DNA of 64,000 bases, from NCBI RefSeq assembly GCF_034670125.1, contig NZ_JAXMOC010000001.1:372001-436000 (forward strand), in the 5' to 3' direction. The position numbers and the translations under genes are program-made. The notes under the pieces are model-generated. The model worked only from the letters and a program-made list of their open reading frames with translations. It did not search any database and had not been told where the DNA came from. Shown here piece after piece: positions 7,993-16,608 of this stretch. Each line of letters starts with the position of its first letter. Position 1 is the stretch's first letter. This stretch comes from Maricaulis sp034670125 (GTDB lineage: Bacteria; Pseudomonadota; Alphaproteobacteria; Caulobacterales; Maricaulaceae).

Positions 7993-10900
7993 CTAGGTCT
8001 GCTCCTCCTGTTCCGGCAGCACCGGCCGCGGCGCAAACCATTTGTAGACGGCCGGCAGGACCAGCAGCGTCAGGACGGTCGACGTCACCAGTCCGCCGAT
8101 GACCACCGCCGCCAGGGGACGCTGCACCTCCGAACCGATCCCGCTGGCAAACAGGAGCGGCATCAGGCCGAGCCCGGTCGTCGTGGCAGTCATCAGCACC
8201 GGTTGGGCCCGCATCACGGCGGCCTCGACGCTGAAGGCGTCGACATCCCGCCGCGTCCGCGCAAAGCGGTCGAGGAAGGAGACCAGCACCATGCCATTGC
8301 CCAGGGCGATGCCGAACAGGGCAATGAAGCCGACCGAGGCCGGCACAGACAGGTTCTGGCCGGTCAGCCAGAGCGCTGCGATGCCGCCGACCAGGGCGAG
8401 CGGGATGTTGGCCACGATCAGCAGGGCGCTTTTCAGGCGGCCGAAGCTGAACAGGAGCAGTAGCATCACGATGCCCAGCGTGACCGGGATGACCACGGCG
8501 AAGCGGGCATTGGCCTGCTGCTGCAGTTCGAACTGACCGCCCCATTCGACGTAGTAGCCGGATGGCAGGTCAACTCCAGCGGCAACGGCTTGCTGCCCTT
8601 CGGTCACGAAGGAGCCGATGTCGCGGCCGCGGACATTGGTCTGGATGGTGATGAAGCGCCGCCCGTTCTCGCGGGTCACCTGGCGCGGCCCCTCGATCCG
8701 TTCCACGTTCGCCACCTGGCTCAGCGGGATCAGTTCGCCGCCCGGCCCGTTCAGGACGATACGGCCGATGCGCTCCGCATTGGCGCGATCGGCCTCGGGA
8801 TAGCGCACGACGATATCGAACCGCCGAATGCCCTCGAAGACCTGCCCGGCGGTTTCACCACCGACTGCACTGCGCACGACCGACAGAACGTCCTCGACGT
8901 TGAGCCCGAAGCGGCTCATCGCGTCGCGATCGACCGTGATGCGCAATTGCGGCGCTCCGGTCACCTGGTCGGTCTGGACGTCCGCCGACCCGTCGATGCC
9001 GCGGATCACGCGGGCGATCTCCGCCGCTTCCCGTTCCAGCACCGCCATGTCCTCGCCGAACAGTTTGATCGCGAGGTCCGCCTTGGTGCCGGTGAGCAGT
9101 TCGTCCGTCGCGGCCGCGATCGGCTGGGTGATGTTGAACCGTGCTCCGGGGAAGTCCTCGAAGCGCTCGCTCATGCGAGCCAGGAGGTCCGCCTGCGTGC
9201 GCGCCGTCGTCCATTCCGATCTCGGCCTCAAGGCAACGAAGGCTTCGCCGCTGTTGACCGGATCGGCATGAGCGCCGACTTCGCCGCGGCCGACCCGTGT
9301 CACCACGCGCTCGACCTCCGGAAAATCGTCGAGCAGGGTCTGCTCGAACCGGGTGACCGTATTGCGGGCCTCCGGCAGGCTGATAGAAGGGGCCATCGTC
9401 AAGCGGATAAGCAGGTCGCCCTCGTTCATGCGCGGGGTGAATTCCGAGCCGAGGCGCGGAAAGATCAGCGCGCCCGCCGCCAGCATGACGCCGGCGAGCA
9501 GGACGGCCGCCCAGCGCCGCGCCACGAAGAAGCCGACCGCCGGACCAAACCAGCGGGCATAGAGTCCGCCGCCTTGCGCACGGGCCGACCTTGGCCGCAG
9601 ACCGAGAAAGGCCGCGGCCGGCGCCAGAAGGACGGCGAAGACCAGCGAACCCGCCATGGCAAAGACAACGGCAAATGCAAGCGGCCGGAACGTTTTCCCC
9701 TCGACGCCATCGAGCGTGAGAATCGGCAGGAAGACGACCACGACGATGAGGATGGCAAAAACCAGCGGCTGCAGCACCTCGGCGCAGGCTTGTGCCACCA
9801 CATTGCGCCGGTTTGCCTCAGCTTCGGCCTCACGCAGGCGGCGATTAGCGTTCTCCACCATGACCACCGCCCCGTCGACCATCATGCCGATAGCGATCGC
9901 GATCCCGCCCAGCGACATCAGATTCGCCGAAACGTTGAAGAGACGCATCGCGATCAGGGCAAAGCCGACCGAGAAGGGGATGGACGCCACCACAATCAGG
10001 CTCGGCCGCCAGCCGCGCAGGAAGGCGAACAGGATGACGGCAACCAGCAGGGCCCCCTGCCAGAGTGCCGTCGTCATGGTCGAGACGGCGGCACCGACCA
10101 GTTCGGACTGGTCGTAATAGGGCACGGCCTCGACACCTTCGGGCAGGGTTTCGTTGATGCGGTCCAGCCGGTCGTGAACGCGGCCGATCACTTCATTGGT
10201 ATTGGCCCCGATCAGCTTGAGCACCAGCCCGGCGACAATCTCGCCCTGGCCGTTCATCGTAGCCAGGCCTTGGCGGGGTGCGCCGCCGATCCCGATCCCG
10301 GCGATATCCCGAACGCGCACCGGCACGCCATCGACGACCTTGACGACGATATCGCCCAAATCGTGCTCGCCTTCGGCCAGGCCGACCGCCCGTACCGTAT
10401 ATTGTTCGGAATTCTCGACCAGGAACTGCGCCCCGGCATTGGCATTATTGGCCCCGACGGCCGCCACCACGTCCGCAACGGTGAGGTCGTAGCGCAGGAG
10501 CGCGTCCGGCCGCACCTCGATCTGGTATTGCCGTTCGAACCCGCCCAGCGAGAGAACCTCCGTCACGCCGCGTACGGTTTGCAGGTCGAACTTCACCAGC
10601 CAGTCTTGGATGGTGCGCAGTTCGACACCGTTCAGGGCGCCATCGGTGCTGTCGAGGAAATAGAAGAGGATCTGTCCGAGCCCGGTGGTGATCGGCCCCA
10701 TGGCCGGCTCGCCGAAGCCGTTCGGTATGTCCTCGCGTGCCAGCCGGAGACGTTCGCCGACAAGCTGGCGGGCCCAGTAAATATCGGTCCCGTCCTCGAA
10801 ATAGATATTCACCACCGACAGGCCAAAATTCGAGGTGGAGCGGACCTCCGTCAGCCGCGGCAGCCCGTTCATGGCCGTCTCGACCGGGAAGGTGACGTAG

Positions 10901-11130
10901 CGCTCCACCTCTTCGGGGGCGAGGCCTTCGGTTTCGGTGAAGACCTGCACCAGGGCGGGCGTGACGTCGGGGAAAGCGTCAACCGGCATGGTCCGGAAGG
11001 TGACGCCGCCCGCTACGATGACCGCGATGAAGCCGAGCACCGCCAGGAGGCGTCCGCCGGCGAGGCGATGCAGGAGCCGCGTGGCCGCCCCTTGGTATTC
11101 CGGGGAGGTGTTGTCAGTGGGCGTGTCCAT
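7993..11130 (-). CDS. czcA: CzcA-like heavy-metal RND efflux pump
   Basis: 1045-residue inner-membrane RND pump, full length. Helix 4 contains IAIAIGMMVDGAVVMVEN (about 410-427, Asp419), the Asp-Gly-Ala form, unlike the Asp-Ala-Ala form in the CusA above, so a divalent substrate (Zn, Co, Cd or Ni) is more likely than copper. The two large periplasmic loops (about 55-340 and 570-870) and the second six-helix bundle are intact. The start overlaps the adaptor gene by 17 nt. The last gene of an apparent czcI-like/czcC/czcB/czcA operon driven by the MerR-type promoter at 14084-14114. Exact metal specificity cannot be read from the sequence. Confidence 0.9.
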   Translation of the reverse strand: MDTPTDNTSPEYQGAATRLLHRLAGGRLLAVLGFIAVIVAGGVTFRTMPVDAFPDVTPALVQVFTETEGLAPEEVERYVTFPVETAMNGLPRLTEVRSTSNFGLSVVNIYFEDGTDIYWARQLVGERLRLAREDIPNGFGEPAMGPITTGLGQILFYFLDSTDGALNGVELRTIQDWLVKFDLQTVRGVTEVLSLGGFERQYQIEVRPDALLRYDLTVADVVAAVGANNANAGAQFLVENSEQYTVRAVGLAEGEHDLGDIVVKVVDGVPVRVRDIAGIGIGGAPRQGLATMNGQGEIVAGLVLKLIGANTNEVIGRVHDRLDRINETLPEGVEAVPYYDQSELVGAAVSTMTTALWQGALLVAVILFAFLRGWRPSLIVVASIPFSVGFALIAMRLFNVSANLMSLGGIAIAIGMMVDGAVVMVENANRRLREAEAEANRRNVVAQACAEVLQPLVFAILIVVVVFLPILTLDGVEGKTFRPLAFAVVFAMAGSLVFAVLLAPAAAFLGLRPRSARAQGGGLYARWFGPAVGFFVARRWAAVLLAGVMLAAGALIFPRLGSEFTPRMNEGDLLIRLTMAPSISLPEARNTVTRFEQTLLDDFPEVERVVTRVGRGEVGAHADPVNSGEAFVALRPRSEWTTARTQADLLARMSERFEDFPGARFNITQPIAAATDELLTGTKADLAIKLFGEDMAVLEREAAEIARVIRGIDGSADVQTDQVTGAPQLRITVDRDAMSRFGLNVEDVLSVVRSAVGGETAGQVFEGIRRFDIVVRYPEADRANAERIGRIVLNGPGGELIPLSQVANVERIEGPRQVTRENGRRFITIQTNVRGRDIGSFVTEGQQAVAAGVDLPSGYYVEWGGQFELQQQANARFAVVIPVTLGIVMLLLLFSFGRLKSALLIVANIPLALVGGIAALWLTGQNLSVPASVGFIALFGIALGNGMVLVSFLDRFARTRRDVDAFSVEAAVMRAQPVLMTATTTGLGLMPLLFASGIGSEVQRPLAAVVIGGLVTSTVLTLLVLPAVYKWFAPRPVLPEQEEQT

Positions 11131-12346
11131 CTTCGAACTCCCCTTTTTGCAGTTCCGATTTCAGAGCGAAGGCGCCGGCGGTTGCGATACGTTCGCCCGG
11201 CTCGACCCCTGCGAGGATTTCCGCAAAGCGGTCAGAGCGCCGTCCGATGCGGACCGGACGAACTTCGAAACCGTGATCGGTACGTACGAAGACCGCATCG
11301 GCGCCGTCGATCGTCTGCAGCGCACTGGCCGGCACACGGGTGCTGGCTCGGGCGGCGAGCGCCTCGGCGTGAACCGTGACGAACATGCCCGGACGCAAGC
11401 GCTCGCCGGCATTGTCGAGCACGATCCGTGCCCGGCCCGTGCGAGTGCTTTCGCCGAGCTGGGGGCTGACGAAGGCGATCTCGCTGACGATTTCGGGGCC
11501 GCCGTCGCCCGGATCGATCCGGACGGGACTTCCGGCCCGCAGCTGGTCGAGATCGGCACCGTAGATGGCCGCATCGACCCAGACCGTGGACGTATCGGCA
11601 ATGATAAAGGCCGGCGGCTGCGCGCCTTCCTCGATCACCTCGCCCAGCACGGCGTGGCGCTCGATGACGATTCCGGAGATCGGTGCCGCGAGCGCGTAGC
11701 GTGTCAGGGGCTGATCGGTTCCCGAGGCAAGGGTGGCGCGCGCCGCCTCGTCAACGCCCAGCGCCTCCAATTGCTGGCGGGCGCTGCGCACCTCGATGCG
11801 CGATTCCTCCAACGCCTGGCGGGCGTCGAGGAAATCCTGTTCCGCCGAAATCTGCTGCTCCCACAGCCGCCTCTCGCGCTCGAACCGCGATTGGTTGAGG
11901 TCGAGGCGGGCCAGGGCGGACAGGTATCCGGCCTTGGCGTCCGCCAGGGCGCGACTGTCGAGCACGGCGAGGAGCTGGCCGGTTTCGACCGCGTCACCCT
12001 CGGTGACATGGACGGCATGAACGATACCGGATACCCGCGGCGAGACATGGGCCAGACGCGTTTGGTCAAACCTGACCTCGGCGGGCAATTCCACCTCGCC
12101 ATCCACGGGGCCAGAATCGACCGCGTCAACCGTAATGCCGAGCGCGGCGATATCGTCGTCGGACAGCTCTATGATTCCGACTTCATCGGCGTGATTGTCC
12201 TCTGCATGCCCGGTGTCAGTCGCGTTGTCATGGGCATCTGCGCCTACTGGAGCCTCGTGCGCGGACACTTGAGCGGGCGGGCCCGAACAAGCAGCCAGGA
12301 GGGAAAATGCCGCCGTGCCGGCGAGCAGTGTTCTGGTCATTGTCAT
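11114..12346 (-). CDS. czcB: CzcB-like RND periplasmic adaptor lipoprotein
   Basis: 410-residue membrane-fusion protein. The signal peptide ends in a lipobox (FSLLAACSG), so it is probably anchored by an acylated cysteine at about residue 20. A His/Asp-rich linker (SAHEAPVGADAHDNATDTGH) could hold metal. The biotinyl-lipoyl-like domain (HVSPRVSGIVHAVHVTEGDA), a coiled-coil hairpin (about 140-190) and beta-barrel regions follow in the usual order. The C-terminus ends in His (DGHAH). It overlaps czcC by 4 nt and czcA by 17 nt, which indicates tight translational coupling. Confidence 0.9.
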   Translation of the reverse strand: MTMTRTLLAGTAAFSLLAACSGPPAQVSAHEAPVGADAHDNATDTGHAEDNHADEVGIIELSDDDIAALGITVDAVDSGPVDGEVELPAEVRFDQTRLAHVSPRVSGIVHAVHVTEGDAVETGQLLAVLDSRALADAKAGYLSALARLDLNQSRFERERRLWEQQISAEQDFLDARQALEESRIEVRSARQQLEALGVDEAARATLASGTDQPLTRYALAAPISGIVIERHAVLGEVIEEGAQPPAFIIADTSTVWVDAAIYGADLDQLRAGSPVRIDPGDGGPEIVSEIAFVSPQLGESTRTGRARIVLDNAGERLRPGMFVTVHAEALAARASTRVPASALQTIDGADAVFVRTDHGFEVRPVRIGRRSDRFAEILAGVEPGERIATAGAFALKSELQKGEFEDGHAH

Positions 12347-13653
12347 GGGTTTGCCTCCGCGCCGGCAACGCCGGCGAGCTGTTTCAGGCGAGGTGCTCCG
12401 AAGAGCACGTCAAGTTCGATGGCCGAGCGAGCGAGTTCTGCCCGGGCCTCAATCGCCTGGATGCGTGTGTCGAAGTAAGTGCGCTGGACGTCCAGCAGAT
12501 CGAGAAGCTGCAGCGCGCCCTCGCGATAGGCGAGACTGGTACGGGAGAAGGCGTTCTCAGCGGCAGGCAGCACGTGTCCGCTCAATGCTGCATAACGCTG
12601 CTGCGCGTCGCTCCACCGACGGTAGGCGGCTGCATGTCGCGCCAGCAATTGCCGCCGCAGAGCCTCCTCGTCCAGTCGGGCCCCGGTCTCGCGCGCCGCG
12701 GCTGCGGCGATCGCGCCCTGATTCCGGTCGATCACCGGGATCGGCATTTCGACCATGGCGAGATACGCCGTCTCGCTATCGCTGCCATAGCGCCTAATCC
12801 CGGCACCGACCGTGATATCCGGGATGGCTTCGGCCCGTTCCCTGGCAATCTCTTCGCTTCGTGCCCGGGATGTCTGCTGGGCCACCGCCAGATCCGGATT
12901 GCGCCGCATCATCGCCTCCGGCGTCAGTGCCGACAGTTCCGGGTTGTTCACAAGCACGGACGGGGGCGCGACCTCGCCCGCCGCCGCGCCGCCCCACATC
13001 GCGGCCAGCGCAAGACCTGCACGCCGCGCCTCGGTCAACGCCGATGCCGCCTCGATGCCGGCCGTGGCGGCCAGAATATCGGCCCGGTCGAGATTGATCG
13101 GCGAGGACCGCCCCGCCTCGACGCGCTGGCGTATGGCCGAAGCGGCAGCTTCCGCGAGATCCTGGAGCTCCGCCCTGACGCGGGCGGTTTCCTGGGCGGC
13201 ACGGGCGTCTACGAATGCCGTGGCCGCTTCGCCCAGAAGGCCGGCAATCTCGGCGTTCAGCCTTGCTGTCTCGACACCGGCCCAGGCCTCGGCCGCCTCA
13301 CGGGCGCGGCGACGGTCGCCGCCCAGCGGGATGGTCTGGCGCACGGCGACGGTGAGGTCGCCATCTCCTATACCGCCGCGATCACCGCCAAAGCCTTCGA
13401 GTTCTGCCTCGAAGGAGGGATTGTCCCACAGCCCAGCTTGAAGGGCGTCGCCGTGTCGGGCGGTCACCTCAGCGCGCAACGAAGCGATATGCGGGTTGGA
13501 ATGTACGGCGCGTTGCAGGGCCGAGGAGAGTTCAAGCGGACCATTCTGCGAGACCGGCTGTGCCAGCACCGCGGACGCGATGAGAGCGCTGCAAGCCATG
13601 CCTGCAACCCCTCGACCCGGCCAATTCGGCCGGGGAGATTTGTCTGAATACAT
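12343..13653 (-). CDS. czcC: CzcC-like TolC-family outer-membrane factor
   Basis: 436-residue outer-membrane channel component with an N-terminal signal region (GVAGMACSALIASAVLAQPV) and two OEP repeats made of long Ala/Arg/Glu-rich helices (for example DNPSFEAELEGFGGDRGGIG near 80 and the LLDLLDVQRTYFDTRIQAIE block near 390). The C-terminal half shows the GEV/GAP turn patterns of CzcC-type proteins. It follows the small His-rich gene by 48 bp and its stop overlaps czcB by 4 nt. Role as the outer-membrane exit duct for the adjacent RND pump is inferred from operon position. Confidence 0.88.
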   Translation of the reverse strand: MYSDKSPRPNWPGRGVAGMACSALIASAVLAQPVSQNGPLELSSALQRAVHSNPHIASLRAEVTARHGDALQAGLWDNPSFEAELEGFGGDRGGIGDGDLTVAVRQTIPLGGDRRRAREAAEAWAGVETARLNAEIAGLLGEAATAFVDARAAQETARVRAELQDLAEAAASAIRQRVEAGRSSPINLDRADILAATAGIEAASALTEARRAGLALAAMWGGAAAGEVAPPSVLVNNPELSALTPEAMMRRNPDLAVAQQTSRARSEEIARERAEAIPDITVGAGIRRYGSDSETAYLAMVEMPIPVIDRNQGAIAAAAARETGARLDEEALRRQLLARHAAAYRRWSDAQQRYAALSGHVLPAAENAFSRTSLAYREGALQLLDLLDVQRTYFDTRIQAIEARAELARSAIELDVLFGAPRLKQLAGVAGAEANP

Positions 13654-13701
13654 TCAGTTTTTCCAGTTGTCTGAAGAGAACGAAGGGTTCGAACGCTCTC
13701 G

Positions 13702-14022
13702 TCAGGCAATCGGCGGCTGGTATGGCGGCGCCTGCGCTCGGCCCGTACCGGATTCGTGGGAAAGGCGATAGGAGACCCGACCGGCCGGCGCACTCAGGTG
13801 CGGCGCGCCCGTTTTGGCCGGCATCGCATGATGGCAAACCCCACAGGCATGGACGGGGTGCTGCGCATGACGGTGATTGCTCTCACCGGAATCGTCCTCG
13901 GCGCGGTCCTCATGGCCCTGATGGTGGTCGTACCCTGGCACAGCGGCTTCCACCACCTCTCCCGAGAAGGATAGGACAGTCAGGAGAGCCAACAATGTGC
14001 GCAGCAAGTTTAGCACCAACAC
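13702..14022 (-). CDS. Small periplasmic His/Cys protein, CzcI-like, first gene of the czc operon
   Basis: 106-residue exported protein: signal peptide (LRTLLALLTVLSFSGEVVEA), then a metal-ligand-rich segment with GYDHHQGHEDRAED, NHRHAQHPVHACGVCHHAM. The CxxCHH cluster suggests metal binding in the periplasm. Small proteins of this type (CzcI/DUF2946-like) commonly precede czc genes and modulate resistance. The start is a non-ATG codon: GGAGG precedes TTG (14022) and GTG (14019), and GTG has the better 5-nt spacing. It lies about 55 nt downstream of the predicted start site of the MerR-type promoter. Confidence 0.65.
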   Translation of the reverse strand: MLVLNLLRTLLALLTVLSFSGEVVEAAVPGYDHHQGHEDRAEDDSGESNHRHAQHPVHACGVCHHAMPAKTGAPHLSAPAGRVSYRLSHESGTGRAQAPPYQPPIA

Positions 14023-14083
14023 CTCCGGTTCGACAGTTCCTACAGAGAAGCGCCGTGTCGATCAACTCTCAAGCAATTGGAAC

Positions 14084-14114
14084 AGTCTAATCCATCTAGC
14101 GGCTGGAGGTTCAA
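14084..14114 (-). promoter_or_regulatory. MerR-family promoter/operator for the czc operon
   Basis: On the minus strand: -35 TTGAAC (14114-14109), 19-bp spacer and -10 TAGACT (14089-14084). The spacer carries an imperfect dyad CCTCCAG, 3 nt, CTAGATG. It shares GCTAGA and the GGATTAG junction with the promoter at 7875-7905, so both are probably served by the same MerR-family regulator. Confidence 0.75.
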
Positions 14115-14323
14115 CCTAATCGTCTGTGCCTTGTCAAACGAGCCGAAGGGCTCAGATCAGATGATCGACTGCCATTTTCGGTAGTGATGCAAACGACCGA
14201 TGGGCGCCGATCTAGTCTCTCGACCTGATGGCGTGACTAGCTGGCTGAAGACAAATGTGGAAATGTCGGGCTATTCGGCATGACACTTCCACCGCCGTGT
14301 AACCCGCCAAGATTGCTGTCTTC
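14115..14323. other. Intergenic gap between czc promoter and lspA
   Basis: About 210 bp of lower GC content than the flanking czc genes. No clear promoter, terminator or repeat was identified. It presumably holds the lspA promoter. Confidence 0.4.
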
Positions 14324-14857
14324 ATGTCAATTTTTAAGTCGAAATTTCTTGATCGCACCGCGTCCAGCCTAAGCCAAATTCGCGGCGACCAACTGGTAAT
14401 GTTGCCAATTCTGATCGCGTCCGATCTTCTTGTGAAATTCAAAGTTGAACAAATTCTCACCGAGGTTGGCGCGTCGATCCCGATCTTCCCTGGGTTCAAC
14501 TTTACCTTAGGCCGCAATCGGGGGGTTAGCTTCGGAATCCTGGATAGTTCGCATTGGATTGCGCCCTATCTGCTTTCAAGTTTCGCCATCGTCTTGGTTG
14601 TTTTTGCATTGAGCTGGGCCGCACGGCAAAGCTCCAAACTCATCAACTTCGCCGGCATTCTGTTTGCGGCGGGCGGGTTGGCAAATGCGATCGATAGGCT
14701 TGGCGATGGAGCCGTAACAGATTATTTGGATTTTGGATGGCAGGCGCTCCGCTGGCCCACATTCAATTTGGCCGACATTCTTATCTTCATTGGCGTAGTT
14801 CTGTTACTGATCGCATGGAGGAATGGGTCTCAGAATTTGGAAGACGGCGAGCAATAG
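14324..14857 (+). CDS. lspA: Signal peptidase II paralogue in the metal island
   Basis: 177-residue inner-membrane aspartyl protease of the LspA family, which cleaves prolipoprotein signal peptides after lipidation. The Asp-x-x-x-Lys of helix 1 (ASDLLVKF), NRGVSFGIL, NAIDRLGDGAVTDYLDF and WPTFNLADILIF are all present, including the two catalytic aspartates in VTDYLD and FNLAD. Four hydrophobic segments fit the family. The N-terminus carries about 30 extra residues; an internal ATG at 14399 would give the usual length. lspA copies in metal islands are known beside cad/czc genes. It converges on the MerR gene with a 4-bp gap. Confidence 0.85.
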   Translation: MSIFKSKFLDRTASSLSQIRGDQLVMLPILIASDLLVKFKVEQILTEVGASIPIFPGFNFTLGRNRGVSFGILDSSHWIAPYLLSSFAIVLVVFALSWAARQSSKLINFAGILFAAGGLANAIDRLGDGAVTDYLDFGWQALRWPTFNLADILIFIGVVLLLIAWRNGSQNLEDGEQ

Positions 14858-14861
14858 TCAA

Positions 14862-15308
14862 CTATTGCTCTTTGAGAGCCTTTGATTTGTGATCCGACAG
14901 GCATTTGGAGTGATCGAAGAGGCTTGTGACGATTTCACAAGAGCCGACTTTGCCACCGGCGCAGCCGTCGATCATGCGCATAAGTTCGCTTTCGAGCACA
15001 CGAAGCTGCTCGATGCGTTTTTGCGTTTCAACTAGATGATGCCGCGCAAGTTCGTCCGCCTTGGCACAATCTGTGCCAGGGTTCTCCTGAAGATCGATCA
15101 GGTCTCGAATGGCTTCGACGGTAAAACCTAGATCACGCGCATGTCGGATAAAGCCGAGCAAGTCCACCGAGGCTTGCCCGTAGACGCGCCGTCCGCTTTC
15201 AACCCGCCTCGGTTCTGGCATTAGGCCGACGCTCTCGTAATACCGGATCGTCGTCACTTTGACGCCTGACGTTTCTGCCGCTTGGCCGATGGTGAATTCT
15301 TTTTGCAT
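14862..15308 (-). CDS. MerR-family metal-responsive regulator (ZntR/CadR-like)
   Basis: 148-residue activator with an N-terminal winged helix-turn-helix (FTIGQAAETSGVKVTTIRYY, then GRRVYGQASVDLLGFIRHAR), a dimerisation helix and a metal-binding loop. Cysteines fall at 81, 116, 124 and 136 (DCAK, DGCAGGKVGSCE, SKC), the layout of Zn/Cd/Pb sensors. The start at 15308 (MQKEF) is chosen because upstream in-frame ATGs lie beyond the divergent promoter. It is divergent from the CDF transporter and probably controls the dyad at 15316-15346 and perhaps the similar promoters at 7875 and 14084. Confidence 0.88.
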   Translation of the reverse strand: MQKEFTIGQAAETSGVKVTTIRYYESVGLMPEPRRVESGRRVYGQASVDLLGFIRHARDLGFTVEAIRDLIDLQENPGTDCAKADELARHHLVETQKRIEQLRVLESELMRMIDGCAGGKVGSCEIVTSLFDHSKCLSDHKSKALKEQ

Positions 15309-15315
15309 TTTTCTC

Positions 15316-15346
15316 TTGCTTCTACAGTCGCTGTAGAAATTAGACT
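15316..15346 (+). promoter_or_regulatory. MerR-family promoter with perfect 8-3-8 palindrome
   Basis: -35 TTGCTT (15316-15321), 19-bp spacer, -10 TAGACT (15341-15346). The spacer region holds TTCTACAG, TCG, CTGTAGAA, a perfect inverted repeat. It drives the CDF gene and lies immediately upstream of the divergent MerR start, so binding probably also controls the regulator's own transcription. Confidence 0.85.
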
Positions 15347-15372
15347 CCATCTTAAACGTAGGAGTCAAGAAA

Positions 15373-16008
15373 ATGAGTTGTTGCCCAAGCGACCAAAAAT
15401 TCGATGGATCATCGGTCGCGTACAGACGCGCCCTGTGGGCCGTCATTTTTATCAATCTTGTGATGTTCGTCGTCGAAATCTCGGCAGGCTTCGCTTCAGG
15501 TTCGCAATCGCTGAAAGCCGATGCCCTGGATTTCGCAGGCGATACGATGACCTACACAATCAGCCTTCTGGTCATTGGCTCCGCTCTCGCGGTTCGAGCC
15601 AAAGCCGCTCTCTTCAAAGGTGGCCTTTTGTTCGCGATCGCGATTGCCGTGCTGAGCATGACACTGCTCCGCGCATTCTCTGGCGAGCCGCCAGTCGCAG
15701 AGACCATGGGCATTGTCGGGTTCGCGGCACTACTCGCCAACGCTATCAGCGTGCTGATCCTTCTCAAATGGAGAGACGGTGACGCAAACGTCCGTTCGGT
15801 TTGGCTTTGCTCTCGTAATGACGCTATCGGCAATGTCGGCGTCATGATCGCCGGTGGCCTCGTTGCCCTGACAGGGTCAGCCTGGCCGGATCTCATTCTC
15901 GCGTTTGTGCTCGCCGGCATATTCACCCGCTCGGCTTGGTCCATCTGCTCGCAGGCTCTCTCAGAGCTTCGCGACCACGCAGCAGTCGCCAACACAGGAG
16001 AAGCGTAA
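15373..16008 (+). CDS. Cation diffusion facilitator (CDF) metal exporter
   Basis: 211-residue inner-membrane transporter with six hydrophobic segments and no long cytoplasmic C-terminal domain. The helix-2 metal site reads ADALDFAGDT and the helix-5 site SRNDAIGNVGV, so the usual His/Asp pairs appear as Asp-x3-Asp and Asp-x3-Asn; this differs from the His-x3-Asp of typical Zn CDFs. The N-terminus MSCCPS offers a thiol pair. TAGGAG precedes the start by a suitable distance. The stop overlaps the next start in TAATG. Substrate (Zn, Cd, Co or Fe) is not readable, but control by the adjacent Zn/Cd-type MerR points to a toxic divalent metal. Confidence 0.85.
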   Translation: MSCCPSDQKFDGSSVAYRRALWAVIFINLVMFVVEISAGFASGSQSLKADALDFAGDTMTYTISLLVIGSALAVRAKAALFKGGLLFAIAIAVLSMTLLRAFSGEPPVAETMGIVGFAALLANAISVLILLKWRDGDANVRSVWLCSRNDAIGNVGVMIAGGLVALTGSAWPDLILAFVLAGIFTRSAWSICSQALSELRDHAAVANTGEA

Positions 16009-16562
16009 TGTCCCCTTTGCTCACCGGTGTCGTCGCTTATGTTCTCATAACGGCCGCTCTCTCGATCCCATTCATGTTTCGAGCGCGGTCTGAGTTTCGA
16101 CAGCAAGGTAAATGGTCGCCGCTGACCGCTGCCTTCTCGGGCCTCATCATGCACGGGCACTTCCTCGCCACGATCGCTCTCGCCTGGCTCGATCGTGGCA
16201 GTTTGTTCGCGTCGAACATGATCTCGCTGGCGATCGGGGGAGGGCTCTTCCTTGGTGGCGCTTACGTCATTTTCCTTGGCCGCTACGCCTATGGTTCACA
16301 GAAGCGGGTTTACGGCTTGCTCGAAGATGAGTTGATCCAACACGGTATCTATAAGCGCACACGCAATCCCCAGTATGTCGGCTACAGCGGCATGTTTCTC
16401 GGTGCTGCCATCGCGGCCGGATCCGGACTCGCCCTGTTTTCCGCATTGGCCTTCATCGCGATCATCCACGTGTTCATCACTTGGGTAGAGGAGCCGCACA
16501 TTCGCAGAACCTTCGGAGATACGTTTGATCAGTATGCGCGCAAGGTCGGTCGGTATTGGTAG
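16008..16562 (+). CDS. Isoprenylcysteine carboxyl methyltransferase-like membrane protein
   Basis: 184-residue membrane protein with about five hydrophobic segments and the ICMT/PEMT-type C-terminal signature: IYKRTRNPQYVGYSGMFL, then EEPHIRRTFGDTFDQYARKV, which forms the S-adenosylmethionine site in this superfamily. GGAGAAG precedes the ATG, which overlaps the CDF stop. Such ICMT-like genes recur in bacterial metal islands, but their substrate is not established. A methyltransferase acting on lipid, quinone or protein thiol is possible. Translational coupling to the CDF exporter suggests a joint role. Confidence 0.8.
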   Translation: MSPLLTGVVAYVLITAALSIPFMFRARSEFRQQGKWSPLTAAFSGLIMHGHFLATIALAWLDRGSLFASNMISLAIGGGLFLGGAYVIFLGRYAYGSQKRVYGLLEDELIQHGIYKRTRNPQYVGYSGMFLGAAIAAGSGLALFSALAFIAIIHVFITWVEEPHIRRTFGDTFDQYARKVGRYW

Positions 16563-16608
16563 CGGAGCGTAGATCCTCGAATCCTGATCGCGAATTCTAC
16601 ATCAGGCG

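Noticed and set aside
8590..11379. 929-residue open frame on the plus strand
   Set aside because: It is the antisense of the czcA gene in GC-rich DNA, with low-complexity Arg/His/Asp-rich composition and no domain.
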